Assembly: GCA_004431415.1 (NCBI GenBank)
Contig: QPMI01000101.1
Location: 186,001 to 250,000, forward strand
DNA: 64,000 nucleotides
Direction: 5' to 3'
DNA from: Cyanophora paradoxa
Taxonomy: Eukaryota > Glaucocystophyceae > Cyanophorales > Cyanophoraceae
Shown piece after piece: positions 45,302 through 55,566 of this stretch (position 1 is the first letter of the stretch; the number at the start of each line of letters is the position of its first letter). The translations under genes were made by a program, and so were the position numbers. The notes beneath the pieces were generated by a model. That model saw only the letters and a list, made by a program, of their open reading frames with translations, made no database searches and had not been told where the DNA came from.

Positions 45302-45468
45302 CTTTAGAAAGATCGCTGAAAGAGGGCAGTCGAGGGGGCCGGAGGGGCCGGGAGGGCTGCGGGGCGGGTACGATACTCGGCGCGTGGCTGTCCCCCCCCC
45401 TGGTGTCTCGCGCGATTCACGCGATTCGGGAAGCCCCTGTACGCCCAGCAGCGAGCAGCGTGGCACAT
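45302..45468. promoter_or_regulatory. 167-bp divergent promoter (Zn enzyme / Zn transporter)
   Basis: Lies between the opposed ATGs at 45301 (-) and 45469 (+). GC-rich with a short C run (cccccccc near 45392) and the repeat 'gcgattcacgcgattcggg'. No TATA-like element. Both flanking products depend on or transport zinc. Confidence 0.5.
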
Positions 45469-47472
45469 ATGGCAGCGACAGCAGCCGAGCGCGCTCCTTT
45501 GATCCCTCCCCCGTCCCCAGGTGCGGCCGCGATTCGAGTTTCCTGCGGGCTCTTTGGGAGACGGGCTGGACGCGTTCCCAATGTCAATGGCATTATAGCG
45601 TGTCACTAGCGCGTCTCAGGGCGACGCGCGATCTCCGCTCGCGTACAACGCGTGTTTGTGTACGTGCTTGACGGGACGCGAGCAGCGGGTTCGGAGGGTC
45701 ACTCGTCTTACAAGACTCACGCACATGGCCCTGCGGAGGTCCAAGGGGCGCGTCGGAAGCACAGCCATGGAGGCGGAACGCCTTGCAACCACTCTCACGG
45801 TGATCACGGTCCGTACCCGGCGCGGCATTCCAGCTAACTGGACGTACGGAGGCGCTCGCTGATCAGGATGCCCGCAGCGCACGACGTTGAGGCTGGCCAC
45901 TCGGGTCACAACCACGACCACTCCGATCATGGCCACGCTCAGAGCGTGAAGGGCGGTGCGACCTCGGACGCGGCAATTTCGCTGTGCTAAAAACTTGCTC
46001 ATGCGCGTACGCCAGATCACCAGCACGGCCCTGGCTGCAAGCACGGCGAGTCGCACAACCACGATCATGGCGCGAAGGGGCACGACCACGCGCACGACCA
46101 CAACCACAGCCATGGGCACGGGCACAAGCACGGGCACGGTCATGACCACGACCACGACCACGACCACGGCCACGCACACGGCCTGGAGGCCCACCGCAAC
46201 ACTTCCCGCCGCGTCCTCCTCTCCGCCCTCGTCGTCACATTCGTGATCATGATCGCCGAGGCGAGCACGCGGCCGGCGCTGCGTCCCCGGGCCGCGGCAG
46301 GCTCACCGGCGGGCCGCAGATCGTGGGCGGGTACCTCGCGAACAGCCTGGCGCTGATGACGGACGCGGGGCACCTGCTGACGGACGTGGGCGCGCTGCTG
46401 CTCTCCCTCTTCGCCGGCTGGCTCGCGAAGCGGCCATCGACCTCGAAGATGAGCTTCGGGTTCCACCGCGCGGAGATCCTGGGCGCCGTCGTCTCGGCCC
46501 TCACCATCTGGCTCCTCGCCGGCATCCTCGTCTCCGCCGCCGTGCGTCCCCCGCCTGCCTGCCGATGCCCGACGCCCGCCGCCGACCGCCGACGCCGCGG
46601 GGCAGATCGAGCGCATCCGGAACCCGCCGCCCGTCGAGGGCCTCATCGTCGTCGTCACCGCCTCGTTCGGCCTCGCCGTGCGCCCGCCCCGCCACGGCCG
46701 CCCGCGGCGGGCGCCGATGCCGGCGGCGTTTGCAGGCGAACGTGCTGGTGGGGTGGATCCTGCACGCGGGGCAGGAGCACTCGATCAACGTGCGCTCGGC
46801 GTTCATCCACGTCATCGGGGACTGCGTGCAGAGCATCGGCGTCATCATCGCCGGCGTCATCATGTACTTCCGCCCCGACTGGCGGGTCCGCGCTCCCGCG
46901 CCCGCCCCGTCCCCCTGCGCCCTCTTGCTCCCCCCGCCGACGCCGGGGCGCGGGGGCGCAGCTGTGCGACCCGGTGGTGACGATCGGGTTCGCGGTGATC
47001 GTGCTGCTGACGACGGTGCGGCTGCTGACGGAGTCGGTGACGGTGCTGATGGAGGCGACGCCGGCGGGGATCGACCCCGAGGCCGTCAAGACCGACCTCC
47101 TCGAGATCCCCGCCGTCGAGGAGGCCCGCCCGCCCCGCGCTCGCCCTGCGCCCCGCCGGCCTGACGCGCCCCCCGGCGCAGGTGCACGACCTGCACATCT
47201 GGAGCATCACGGCCGGCCTCTGCGCGCTCTCCGTGCACCTCGTCACGCAGGGGCCGCACCAGGGCGGCCAGTCGCAGTCCGAGGTGCTGGCGGCCGCCCA
47301 GGAGCTCCTGCGCGTGCGCCACGCGATCAGCCACACGACCATCCAGGCGAGGGGCACCGCCCGCCTCTCGTTCTCTCGCCGCCGCCTCGCTCACATGAGC
47401 CTCGCCCAGATCGAGGAGCTCCCCGAGGAGGAGGCCGACCGCAAGGAGTGCACCTACGGCGGCATCCACTGA
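45469..47472 (+). CDS. Cation diffusion facilitator zinc transporter (ZnT type)
   Basis: A Zn2+/H+ exchanger moving zinc from the cytosol into an organelle. The ATG at 45469 starts [14 protein letters not shown], whose ERAPLI fits an acidic dileucine sorting signal. Three exons then encode a very His-rich cytosolic tail (THAHGP.., [40 protein letters not shown]). The membrane part follows: [35 protein letters not shown] with the HxxxD zinc site, [51 protein letters not shown] (second HxxxD) and [17 protein letters not shown]. The C-terminal domain has [20 protein letters not shown] and ends KECTYGGIH. The His stretch is N-terminal instead of in the usual loop between helices 4 and 5. GC donors at 46261, 47124 and 47347. 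The exon 1-2 junction is the least sure. Confidence 0.9.
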
Positions 47473-48200
47473 GCCCCGCCGGCCCCGCCCCCCCGCCCCT
47501 CTCGCCACGCCCCCGCCCCGCCCCTCCCAGCAGGGCCTCCCCCGGTCCAGCCTCGCCGCCTACGCCCCGGCTGCCTTCCGGAGCCCTCTGGCTCTGGCTC
47601 TGCCGCCCTCCGGTGCTGGTCCCGCCCACCCGGGCCGCCCCGCCCAGAACGCAGACATTGGTTTCGGCGCTTCCACAGCGCCAGACCGTCTTCGGCGCGA
47701 GACGCTCCGTTAGCTTCTAGTGTCCTCCATCAGTCAGTTGCTAGCACGCAGTTGTATCGTTTCGACATCTCGGGTTGTCACAGAATCGTTTCCGCAGCCC
47801 CAGGTTTCAGTGTCTCCAGGTTTTAGTCCGTCTGTCTCGATCCGCTTTCAACTTTCGAGATCCTCGTTTTTGAAGCTCCTATAGTTAGGTCTTGACTCGA
47901 TCTGAGCAAGTCGACTGTACGTCTCCGAAGCTGCGGGAACACTGCGGCAGAGCTAGCGCTGCGGACGGCCGCGGCGTTCGGCGCGGGGCTGGCGGCTCGG
48001 CGTGGGATCCGCAGGGCCGCGGTAGCATCAACGCGCTGCATGCGCAGCTGCCGCCAGTGCACATGTACAGACATGTACGCGGAGATCTCCAGCTGAGAGA
48101 TCTCTCACAGACCGACGAAGAGTTGGAGGAGACATTTGATCGCAATCTGTACCCGTCCGTTGCACCGACAGTGACCGACTGTCGACGTCAGCTGGGCGCG
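47473..48200. other. Intergenic between ZnT and POP1
   Basis: GC-rich 3' flank to ~47700, then AT-richer sequence with TCTCGATCCG/TCTCCAGG motifs. An open piece at 47892-48200 shows no family features. The POP1 promoter presumably lies here. Confidence 0.4.
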
Positions 48201-51200
48201 ATGGCGGCCACCTCATCGGGCTCTCTCGCTCCTCGGGTGCGACGTTGTGCCGGCTTGTCCGCGCTCAAGCCCATCGAGCCGGTCGCAGGCGCTGCGGGTG
48301 GTTGAGTTCGCGAAGGCCCGCGCGATGGAGATCAGCGTGATGGCGAACGAGCTGCGGCGGCGCAACGGTGCGTTTCCCTCCCTCGCCCTCGCCGCTTAGC
48401 TAAGCGTCGCGCGTGTACGGCCTCAGCAAGCAAGCGGACATTCCAGATGCTCCCGCGGCACCTGCGGAGACGCGCGATGAGCCACTCTGCTCGGCGCATG
48501 CCGACGCGTATCCGGAACAAGGTCCGACCCGAGCTGGCTGCGAGGCGATCGCGGCTCGCGCGAGACGGGCGCGCTTTCGCTGCAGGCGGCTCGGGAGCTG
48601 GAGCAGGACGCGCGCGCCGGGCGCTTCAAGAAGAAGAAGGGCGAGGCGCAGGCGCAGCAGCAGGGCGGCGAGGAGGAGGACGATGGGGCGCCTGGGACGT
48701 CCCGCAAGAAGAAGCTCTCCCGCCGCACGATCCGCAGGCGAGCCGTGCCCCGCCGGTCGGCGGCGTCCGCGCGCCGGCTTAGAGCCATGCCCCGGCAGGC
48801 GGCTGGGGACGACGGCGGCTGCGCACCTCCGGCGGCAGCTGAAGCACACATGGCTGGAGACGCACATCTGGCACGCCAAGCGCCTGCACATGGCGAACCT
48901 CTGGGGCTACCGCCTCGCCTTCCGCCGCGCGGATGTCCAGATGCGCTTCGCGTACCGGTTCGCCCAGCTCCGCGCCGCCCGGTCCCGCCGGCGGCGCGCG
49001 ACGCGAGGCGGGGCGCAGGACGACGGCGCACGAGTGCACGCTGCACGACGCGTCGTACCACACGGCCTTTGAGGTCTCCGGCGCCTCGCGGGAGGCCGTG
49101 GTCGCCTTCCTCGCGCCCCTGCTCGACCCTGCAGGGACGGCCCTCGCCGCCCCGCACATGGCCCGCGGCGCCCGCGAGGGCGACCTCTTCCTCTACGCCC
49201 CCGGCGCCTTCCCCTACGGCGCCCTCGGCCCCGCCCGCTTCCTGTGGCGCCCCCCGGCCCCGGGGGGCGGCCCGGCGCTCCTCTGGCTCTGGGTGCACGC
49301 GGCGGCCCACGCCGACGCGTTCGCCGCGCTGCGTGCGCGGGCGCTGGCGCCGGGCGCAACGGGCGACTTCCGCAGCCTGCGGGGCGAGCTCGTGCGGCTC
49401 GAGCTGCGGGGGCCCCGCGCCCACCGCGTGCTCGCCCGCGTGCTGCGCCCGCCGACCCCGGGGCCCCGGGGCGGCCTTCTGGGGCGGCTGCGGGGCCTGC
49501 GGACGCCGGCGTCGCTGCCGGCGGGGGCGGTGCTGGGGATGGAGGTGCACGACCCGCGGCTCGCCCTCCCCTGCACAAGTTCGGCGAGGAGTGGCAGGCC
49601 GCCCACGCCGGTCCGCCCGCCGCCGGCCGCCCTGCCCCGCGAGGTGAACTTAGCGATGCGCGCAGAGGCGCCGGAGGTGGCGGAGGCGGACCTCGTGGCG
49701 GTCCCCGAGGGCGCGCAGGCGTGCCCGGGCCTCTGGGACGCCGCCGAGCGGGCCGCCGCCAAGGCGCGGCGCGAGCCCGAGGCCGCCATCAACGCCCGCC
49801 GCGGCGAGGCCCGCCCCCGCCCCTCCTCCGCCTGTCCGCCCCGAGAGGCACCCTGAGCCGCTTCTCGCCGCGCGCAGCTGCGCAAGTCGGGGATCGGGGT
49901 CGGGCGGGTGCCTCCGGCCGACGAGCCGGCGCCCGAGGGGGTGCCCCTCGGCACCCGCGTCGGGCCCACCCCGGCCGGCGCGCCCCGGCCCTCTCCTCCC
50001 GCTCGCCCCCTCTCACTGGGGTGTGGGGCAGGGGAGGGGGCGTCGCGGCCGTGGGTGATGGTGGTGCAGCGGCCGGGGGAGGGCCAGCGGGGCTTCTCTG
50101 CGGGGTGGGACGTGGTCGCCCCCGCCGGGTGGGGCGCCCCCTTCTGGCGCGCCCTCGTCTACGCCGGCGCCCGCCCCCTCGGCCTCAAGGAGCGGTCCGC
50201 CCCCGCGCCCCGCAGCCCGCCTCGCGCCCGCCCACCCCGCGGGGCGCCCCGCAGGCGGTGGGTGGCGACGGAGGCGCGGCGGCCCGAGTTCCCGTTCGAC
50301 GAGCCGGACACGCCGGGGGCGGCCCGCCAGGCGGCCGAGGACGCCGAGGCGGCCCTCGGGCGGCACGTCCGGCGCCCGCCCGCCAAGCGCGTCGCCTACG
50401 CCAAGCTCGGCGTCGCCGCCCCCTTCGGGCCCGACTGGCACGGCCTCCTCGCCCTCCCGCGCCCTCCCCCGGCCCGGAGGAGGCCGGCTCCAGCGGCGTG
50501 GCGGCCGCGGCGGCGGGCTCGAGCGCGGCCGGAGCGTCGGCGTCGCAAGCCGGCCCGAGCGAGGCTGCTCCATCGGAAGCACCGGCAGGGGGTGCCGGCA
50601 GCGCGCAGGCGCAGCCGGCGCCGGGCTCGGCCGGAGCGGAGGCGCCGGCGGCGGGGCCGAGCGGGGCGGGCCCGGGGCGCGCCCGTCAGCTGCGGGGGCA
50701 GCGGAGGGGCGACGGACGGCGCGGTCGCGAAGAAGCGGAAGCGGGGGACGGCAAAGCAGGCGGCGGCGAAGGCGCGGAGGAGGGCCCGGGCGGAGGCCGC
50801 GGTGCAGGCCCTCGTGCTCCCCCGCCCCCGCCCCCGCCGGCCGGCCCGGGGCTGCCCACGCGCCTGCCCTTCTTCGTGCTGCGCGGCATCCAGCGGCTGC
50901 GGGCCTTCCTCCCCCCGACGACCCCCTCGCCCTCGGCATCGGCTACGCCCCCGCCGGCTCCTTCCGCACCGGCCCGCCCGCAAGCGCCCCGCCGGCGCGC
51001 GCCGGGGCTTGCCGAGCCCGCCCTGCCGCCCCCCGAGCCGGCGGCGGCGGCGGCGACGGCGCCGCCCGCCCCGTCCCTTCCCGACGTGAAGGCGGAGGAC
51101 CTCCCGCGGGCCCTGATCCTCGTCCGCCCCTCCCCGCGCTCTGCCCGCGAGCCCCCGACCGCCGGCGCAGGTGGCCGTCGAGGCGCTGGGCAAGGGCCGC

Positions 51201-51509
51201 GTCGAGCCCTCCTCCGTCCTCCTCGCCCCGACGGAGGAGGACCGCCGCGCCTGGGCCGCCGCCCCCTCCGAGTTCGCCCCGGAGGAGTGGGCGCCGGGGC
51301 CCGGCCGGGCGCACATCGGGGCCGTCTCCAGCGGCGACGTGGCCTTCGGGGCGGGTCGCGGGGCCGGCCTCGCGTACGTGGCCGCCCCGGCCCTCCTCCG
51401 GCTCCGCGCCGGCGAGCGGCCTGGAGGCCCCGTCCCCGACGGGTTCGCCCTCCTGCGCCCCCTCCGCTCCCGCACCCTCCGCCCCGTCCGCCTCTCCGTC
51501 CTCCTGTAG
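48201..51509 (+). CDS. POP1: RNase P/MRP protein subunit POP1
   Basis: POP1 is the largest protein of nuclear RNase P and RNase MRP, needed for tRNA and rRNA processing. The ATG at 48201 gives a short first exon. Splicing yields ALRVVEFAKARAMEISVMAN, then the family signature RTFQMLPRHLRRRAMSHSAR, a Lys/Gln-rich linker (GRFKKKKGEAQAQQQGGEEE), LKHTWLETHIWHAKRLHMAN and LWGYRLAFRRADVQMRFAYR. HECTLHDASYHTAFEVSG, a long middle region, LRKSGIGVGRVPPAD and the POPLD domain (QRPGEGQRGFSAGWDVVAPA, GWGAPFWRALVYAGARPLG) follow. After another low-complexity stretch the C-terminal glycine-cleavage-like part reads AHIGAVSSGDVAFGAGRGAG and ends RPVRLSVLL at 51509. Exon limits in the Ala/Pro/Gly-rich linkers (50450-50900) are uncertain; the conserved blocks are firm. 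Confidence 0.9.
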
Positions 51510-51660
51510 CAGCTAGTGGCTAGTAGCTATGGGGCGCCCTGTCTTCAATTTCGACTTCGAATTCGATTTCAGGACATTCAAGAGGTGGGGGGGGGGGAGC
51601 TCAGGAGGCTGGGGGGTACAGCGCGAATTGGACTGCTGCCTGCAGCTAGGATATCAGACG

Positions 51661-53554
51661 ATGGCCGCAAACGGGGAATCCGGCGCCGCCGCGTCGTTCA
51701 CGTCTCTGCCACCGCTGGGAGTCGGGCGGCGGAGCCTTCTCCATGGCCATGGCCAGTGCTTGGCTGGGGCCGATTCGCGGCTTGCCTCCTGTCCTCGGTG
51801 GCTTGTGAGTCGCGTACGTGGTGGCGTAGCCTCGTTCAGCGGGGCGCAGCTACGCGTCCGCCGCGCCTTCGCGCCGGCTTCGCCCAGCTTCGACGCGGCC
51901 TCGACGACGCGAGCTGCCGCCGGCTCCGACGGGCGGGACTTGCCGACGTCCGGAGGGCGCTTAATCGGCGCACGCTACGGATCCGGCGCCGTCTTCTCCA
52001 TTGAGGGTAACGAATGCTCGCGCGACGCGCGGCGCGCGCAGGGTGACCGCCCGCATCGTAGCTGACATCGCGTCGCGTAGATATGCGTCGTGAGATCGAA
52101 CAGAAGACGATGAAGTACCCAATGAGAAGCATTGAGAACGGTGCGTGCAGCGGCTAGGAAGTGGCGCTCTGATCTGCTGGGTCGTTGACGACGCCGATGC
52201 CGATGGCGCCTCGCAGACATCGAGTTCAAGAGCGCGTGGGACGAGAACGAGCTGCAGCTGTGCCTCGTGGGCTTCACGGGGACAGGAAAGTCCCTCCGCG
52301 CCTCCCAGCTCAAGGAGCAGCACGGCTTCGAGGCGCGCCGCGGCCGCGCGCCGCGCGCCGGCGGACGCCCCGCGGGGCCGGCGAGGTCGAGCCGGGGCGG
52401 GGGCGGCAGATGGCGGGGGTCGCGGAGCTGCTGGCCGAGGACCTGGAGTTCGGGGGCAAGGTCGAGGTGCCCCCCGGGGTGGACCCCCTCGACGCCGTCG
52501 AGGACTGGCTCGGGTACCCCACCGACAAGGGCTTCAAGGAGCGCGAGAAAACCTACCTCGCCGAGATCGATAAGCAGGTGCCGTACCCCCCTCTCCCCTC
52601 GTCTTCTGTGCCGAAATCTCCTCAGGTCCGCCTCAACGCGGTCCCTGAACTTGGCGGCAACTTCGTTCTCGACACGGGTACTCCCCATGGCTCGCCCCGC
52701 CCCACCAGCGCAGCTCACTTCCGGACCATTCGTAGTCGCCTCCGTTGCCTTCCTCCCACAGGTCCGGCAGCCGCTGCCCCCACCTCCACTCTACCGATGC
52801 TGTACCCCCCTCCCCCGCGACCCTTCATTCCGCAGGAGACGCTGGAGGTGCTCCGCGAGCGCTACTTCATCATCCACGTCCGCCCCCCCGGCGCACCCCC
52901 CTCGCGGGCCGCGGATCTAACAGTGTACCCCCTCGCCCCCCCGCGCCGCAGTTCGAGCCGTCGGACCAGGAGCTCAAGGACATGGTGGAGTGGTGCGGCC
53001 TGACCCTCGGCTCGCGTGCCGTACCCCTCCCCCCTCCACGCACCGTGCCCAGGTATACGGCGCCCGGGGGGAAGTACCCGGTGGTGTGGGGCGACTTCTG
53101 GCTGCAGCGCCAGTCGAGCGAGGAGGAGGCGCTGCGCCGCTGCTACCCCGAGATGCTCCGCTGGCGCCGCCAGAAGTGCGGTCTCGCACTCGCTCCCGGG
53201 GCGCGGCCGGCGCCTCCCGACGACGCGCCTGGCCCCGCAGGTACAAGGAGCTGGCGCACGTGAACGTGCCGGCGAGCCTCGCCGCCGACACCGACGTGCC
53301 CCTCCAGGAGGTCCCCGCCCCGCCCCGCCCCCCCGCCCCCCCGGGGGCCCCATGCGGCGGGGCACCCACCTCCCCCCCCGCCCCATTGTCCTCTCACGCC
53401 CGCCTTAGGTCATCGACGCGGTCACGAACCAGCTGAACGCCATGGAGGCGCGTGCCCCGCCCCCTCGCCCCCGCCCCGCCCGCCCCCTCCTCTCCCCTCT
53501 CACCGCAGCGCGCTTTCCCTCCCTCAGTTCCTGGAGAGCTCCGGCCTCTTCTAG
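51661..53554 (+). CDS. Shikimate-kinase-like P-loop protein with transit-like N-terminus
   Basis: Exon 1 (51661-52006, ATG) encodes ~115 residues rich in Ser, Arg, Ala and Gly (MAANGESGAAASFTSLPPLG), transit-peptide-like. Exon 2 (52081-52140) joins in phase as DMRREIEQKTMKYPMRSIEN. Exon 3 gives FKSAWDENELQLCLVGFTGT and GKS, a Walker A motif GFTGTGKS as in shikimate kinases. Then come MAGVAELLAEDLEFGGKVEV, GYPTDKGFKEREKTYLAEID, NAVPELGGNFVLDTG (the position of the kinase's 'ATGGG'-type motif), ETLEVLRERYFIIHV, EEALRRCYPEMLRWR, YKELAHVNVPASL and VIDAVTNQLNAMEFLESSGL. The domain order matches shikimate kinase, but key substrate residues cannot all be placed, so phosphorylation of shikimate is unproven. 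GC donor at 52333. The exon around 52750-52850 and the last junction are uncertain. Confidence 0.65.
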
Positions 53555-53920
53555 AGGCCCCCAGCGGCCGCCGCTACGGAGTGCTTCCGAATCGAAGCTC
53601 TCCCGGGCACCTAGGCCTGCACATAGACTTTGCCCGGGGCCTTTCTATAGGGGACCGCACCAGGCCCTCCTCCTTTGCTTTCCGCAATATATATCATCCG
53701 CGTTTTCTTTAGATAGGCGTTTCAAATTTACTCTCGTCGGAATTTCTCGCGATGAGGTGCATCTGGACAGGTGAGGTGCTGGCGCCTATCGGCCCGGCAC
53801 CCCATTGCGCAGGCGGGGCGAGTACCCAAGGGGACCCCGGTTTGTGCAGGAGGCGGCGCGGGATCGGAGCGGCATCGATAGCTAGAGGCGGGCGGGGGCG
53901 GGGGCCGCAGGGGCGGGGCG

Positions 53921-55476
53921 TCAATGGGCGGGGCCGAAGGCGAGGACGCGGGTCTCGGTCTTGAAGTCCTTGGTGCGGATCTCGACGAGGGAGCCCGAGG
54001 GCGGGCGCTGCTTCTTGTTCGTGACCCACGTGTGCAGCAGCCGGCTCACGTCCCCCAGCTGCGTCCAGTCGTCGTGGATCGTCGTGTCCCCCCCGCGGTT
54101 CCCCGGCGTGTCCAGCACCACCCTGCCGGCCCACGGACGTGAGAGGAAGACGCGACGGGCGGGGCGGGGCGGGGCGGGGCGGGGCGGGGCGGGGCGCACG
54201 GGACGATGGCGAGGACGGTGGCGCCCTCGGGGAGGCCGCTCTTCTCGCCGGCGAGAGAGGCCGCCAGCTGGTGCACCGCCGCCTTCGCCAGCCCGTAGCC
54301 CAGCATCCCCGGCGTCCCCTGCAGCGCCGCCGCCGACCCCGTGAGCACCAGCAGCCCGTCCTGCGCCCTCGTCAGCAGCCCCGGGGCGGGGGCGCAGGGG
54401 AGGGGGCGCGGAGGGCGGGGCGCCTTGTCGAGGAGGCGGGTGGCGAGCTTGGCGGCGACGAGGGAGGAGTGCACGGACTGCCGGATCATCAGGTCCGCCG
54501 TCTCGAAGAGCTTCTTCGACGACGCGTTGCCCCTGCTCGAACGGGCCGTGGTTGTGAGGGGCCGGCGCGGGGCGGGAGGGGAGGAAGGGGTGGGGACCCG
54601 GCCCAGCCGCCGGCGACGCAGATGACGGCCTTGCACTTGCGCTCGCCGAAGAGCTTCTCGGCGTCGGCGACGGCCCTCTCCGCCTGCTCGGGGAAGCCGC
54701 CCTCGGCGCCCAGCACGATGTTCTCCGGCGCCACCTCGCTCGCCCGCAGGTCCGCGCTGATCCTGCGCCCCGCGGCTGAGAAGGGGCGGGGTTGGATGGG
54801 GCGGAGAGGGGGCGGACACGGGGAAGCCGCTGGACTTGAACTTCTCGCAGACGTCGGCGCCGAGGGCGCCGCAGCCGCCCACGACGAGGATGTTCGAAGC
54901 CTCCCGCACGCCCGCCTCCAGGTCCGTCGACAGCGAGTGCAGGTTCCCTGCCGCGCGCCGCCCGTCAGCCGCGCCCCGCCGCCCAACGGCACGCGGCGGC
55001 GGCTAGGGTCTAGGCTGACGGGCGCGGGGGTCCGTCAGGCTCCGTCGCACGCGCGAGGCGGATCACGAACCGAGAAGAGTCATCTTGCTCCACAGGCCTG
55101 CGTTCTGCTGTAGCAGCTCATCGCTCGGCTTCGACGCCTCCGCCTGCGCGCACGCCGAGGCTTGGCTCAGCGCGGCTGCCTGAAAGAACTAAAGATGCGT
55201 CTGAACGCATCCGATCCGTACGCGCACCGAGGCGAATACGCCGAAGGCCAACTGAGAGGAATATTATGAGGACAGGGCGACGCGGATGAGGGACAGGCGA
55301 ACCGCGCGGCGCCTGCAGCTGCGTATCGCCGGCAGGCTACCGAAGAACCGCTTTTCCGCCGCCGCCGGCGCCGCTCGAACAAGCCGGGCGGCGCGCGGCG
55401 CGACGATCGACGTCGAGACTCTCCGAGCAGGTGTGGCCAGTAAAGGCGACGCGAAAGCCGCACCTTGCGCGCTCAT
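53921..55476 (-). CDS. QDPR: Dihydropteridine reductase with N-terminal targeting leader
   Basis: Reduces quinonoid dihydropterin to tetrahydrobiopterin using NADH. After the leader come ASNILVVGGCGALGADVCEK (GGxGALG cofactor loop), VISADLRASEVAPENIVLGA, RAVADAEKLFGERKCKAVIC, VAGGWAGGNASSKKLFETAD, LMIRQSVHSSLVAAKLATR, DGLLVLTGSAAALQGTPGM, LGYGLAKAAVHQLAASLAGE (catalytic YxxxK) and VVLDTPGNRGGDTTIHDDW, ending VLAFGPAH at 53921. This follows the animal enzyme closely. The N-terminus is unusual: the ATG at 55476 gives MSAQGAAFASPLLATPARRV and more Arg/Ala/Ser-rich sequence, spliced to SQASACAQAEASKPSDELLQ and the enzyme. That leader looks like an organelle import peptide. One GC-donor intron (54423). 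Only 90 bp separate its start from that of RPN8. Confidence 0.9.
54158..54196. repeat. (GGGGC)n array in a dihydropteridine reductase intron
   Basis: About eight tandem pentamers on the plus strand (coding strand is C-rich), in the intron between ...VLAIVP and VVLDTPG. Confidence 0.85.
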
Positions 55477-55566
55477 CGTCCTTCAGATCACGAATCAGAT
55501 GTTTCGGTCGGAGTACAGCACCACTACTACGTTCGCAGTTTCGCCGACAGTCGGCGTACAGCAAAA
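55477..55566. promoter_or_regulatory. 90-bp divergent promoter (QDPR/RPN8)
   Basis: The whole intergenic space between the opposed ATGs at 55476 (-) and 55567 (+). Less GC-rich than either gene, with 'actactacgttcgc' and 'gccgacagtcggc' (an inverted repeat) near 55544. Transcription of both genes must start here or inside the neighbouring transcript. Confidence 0.6.
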
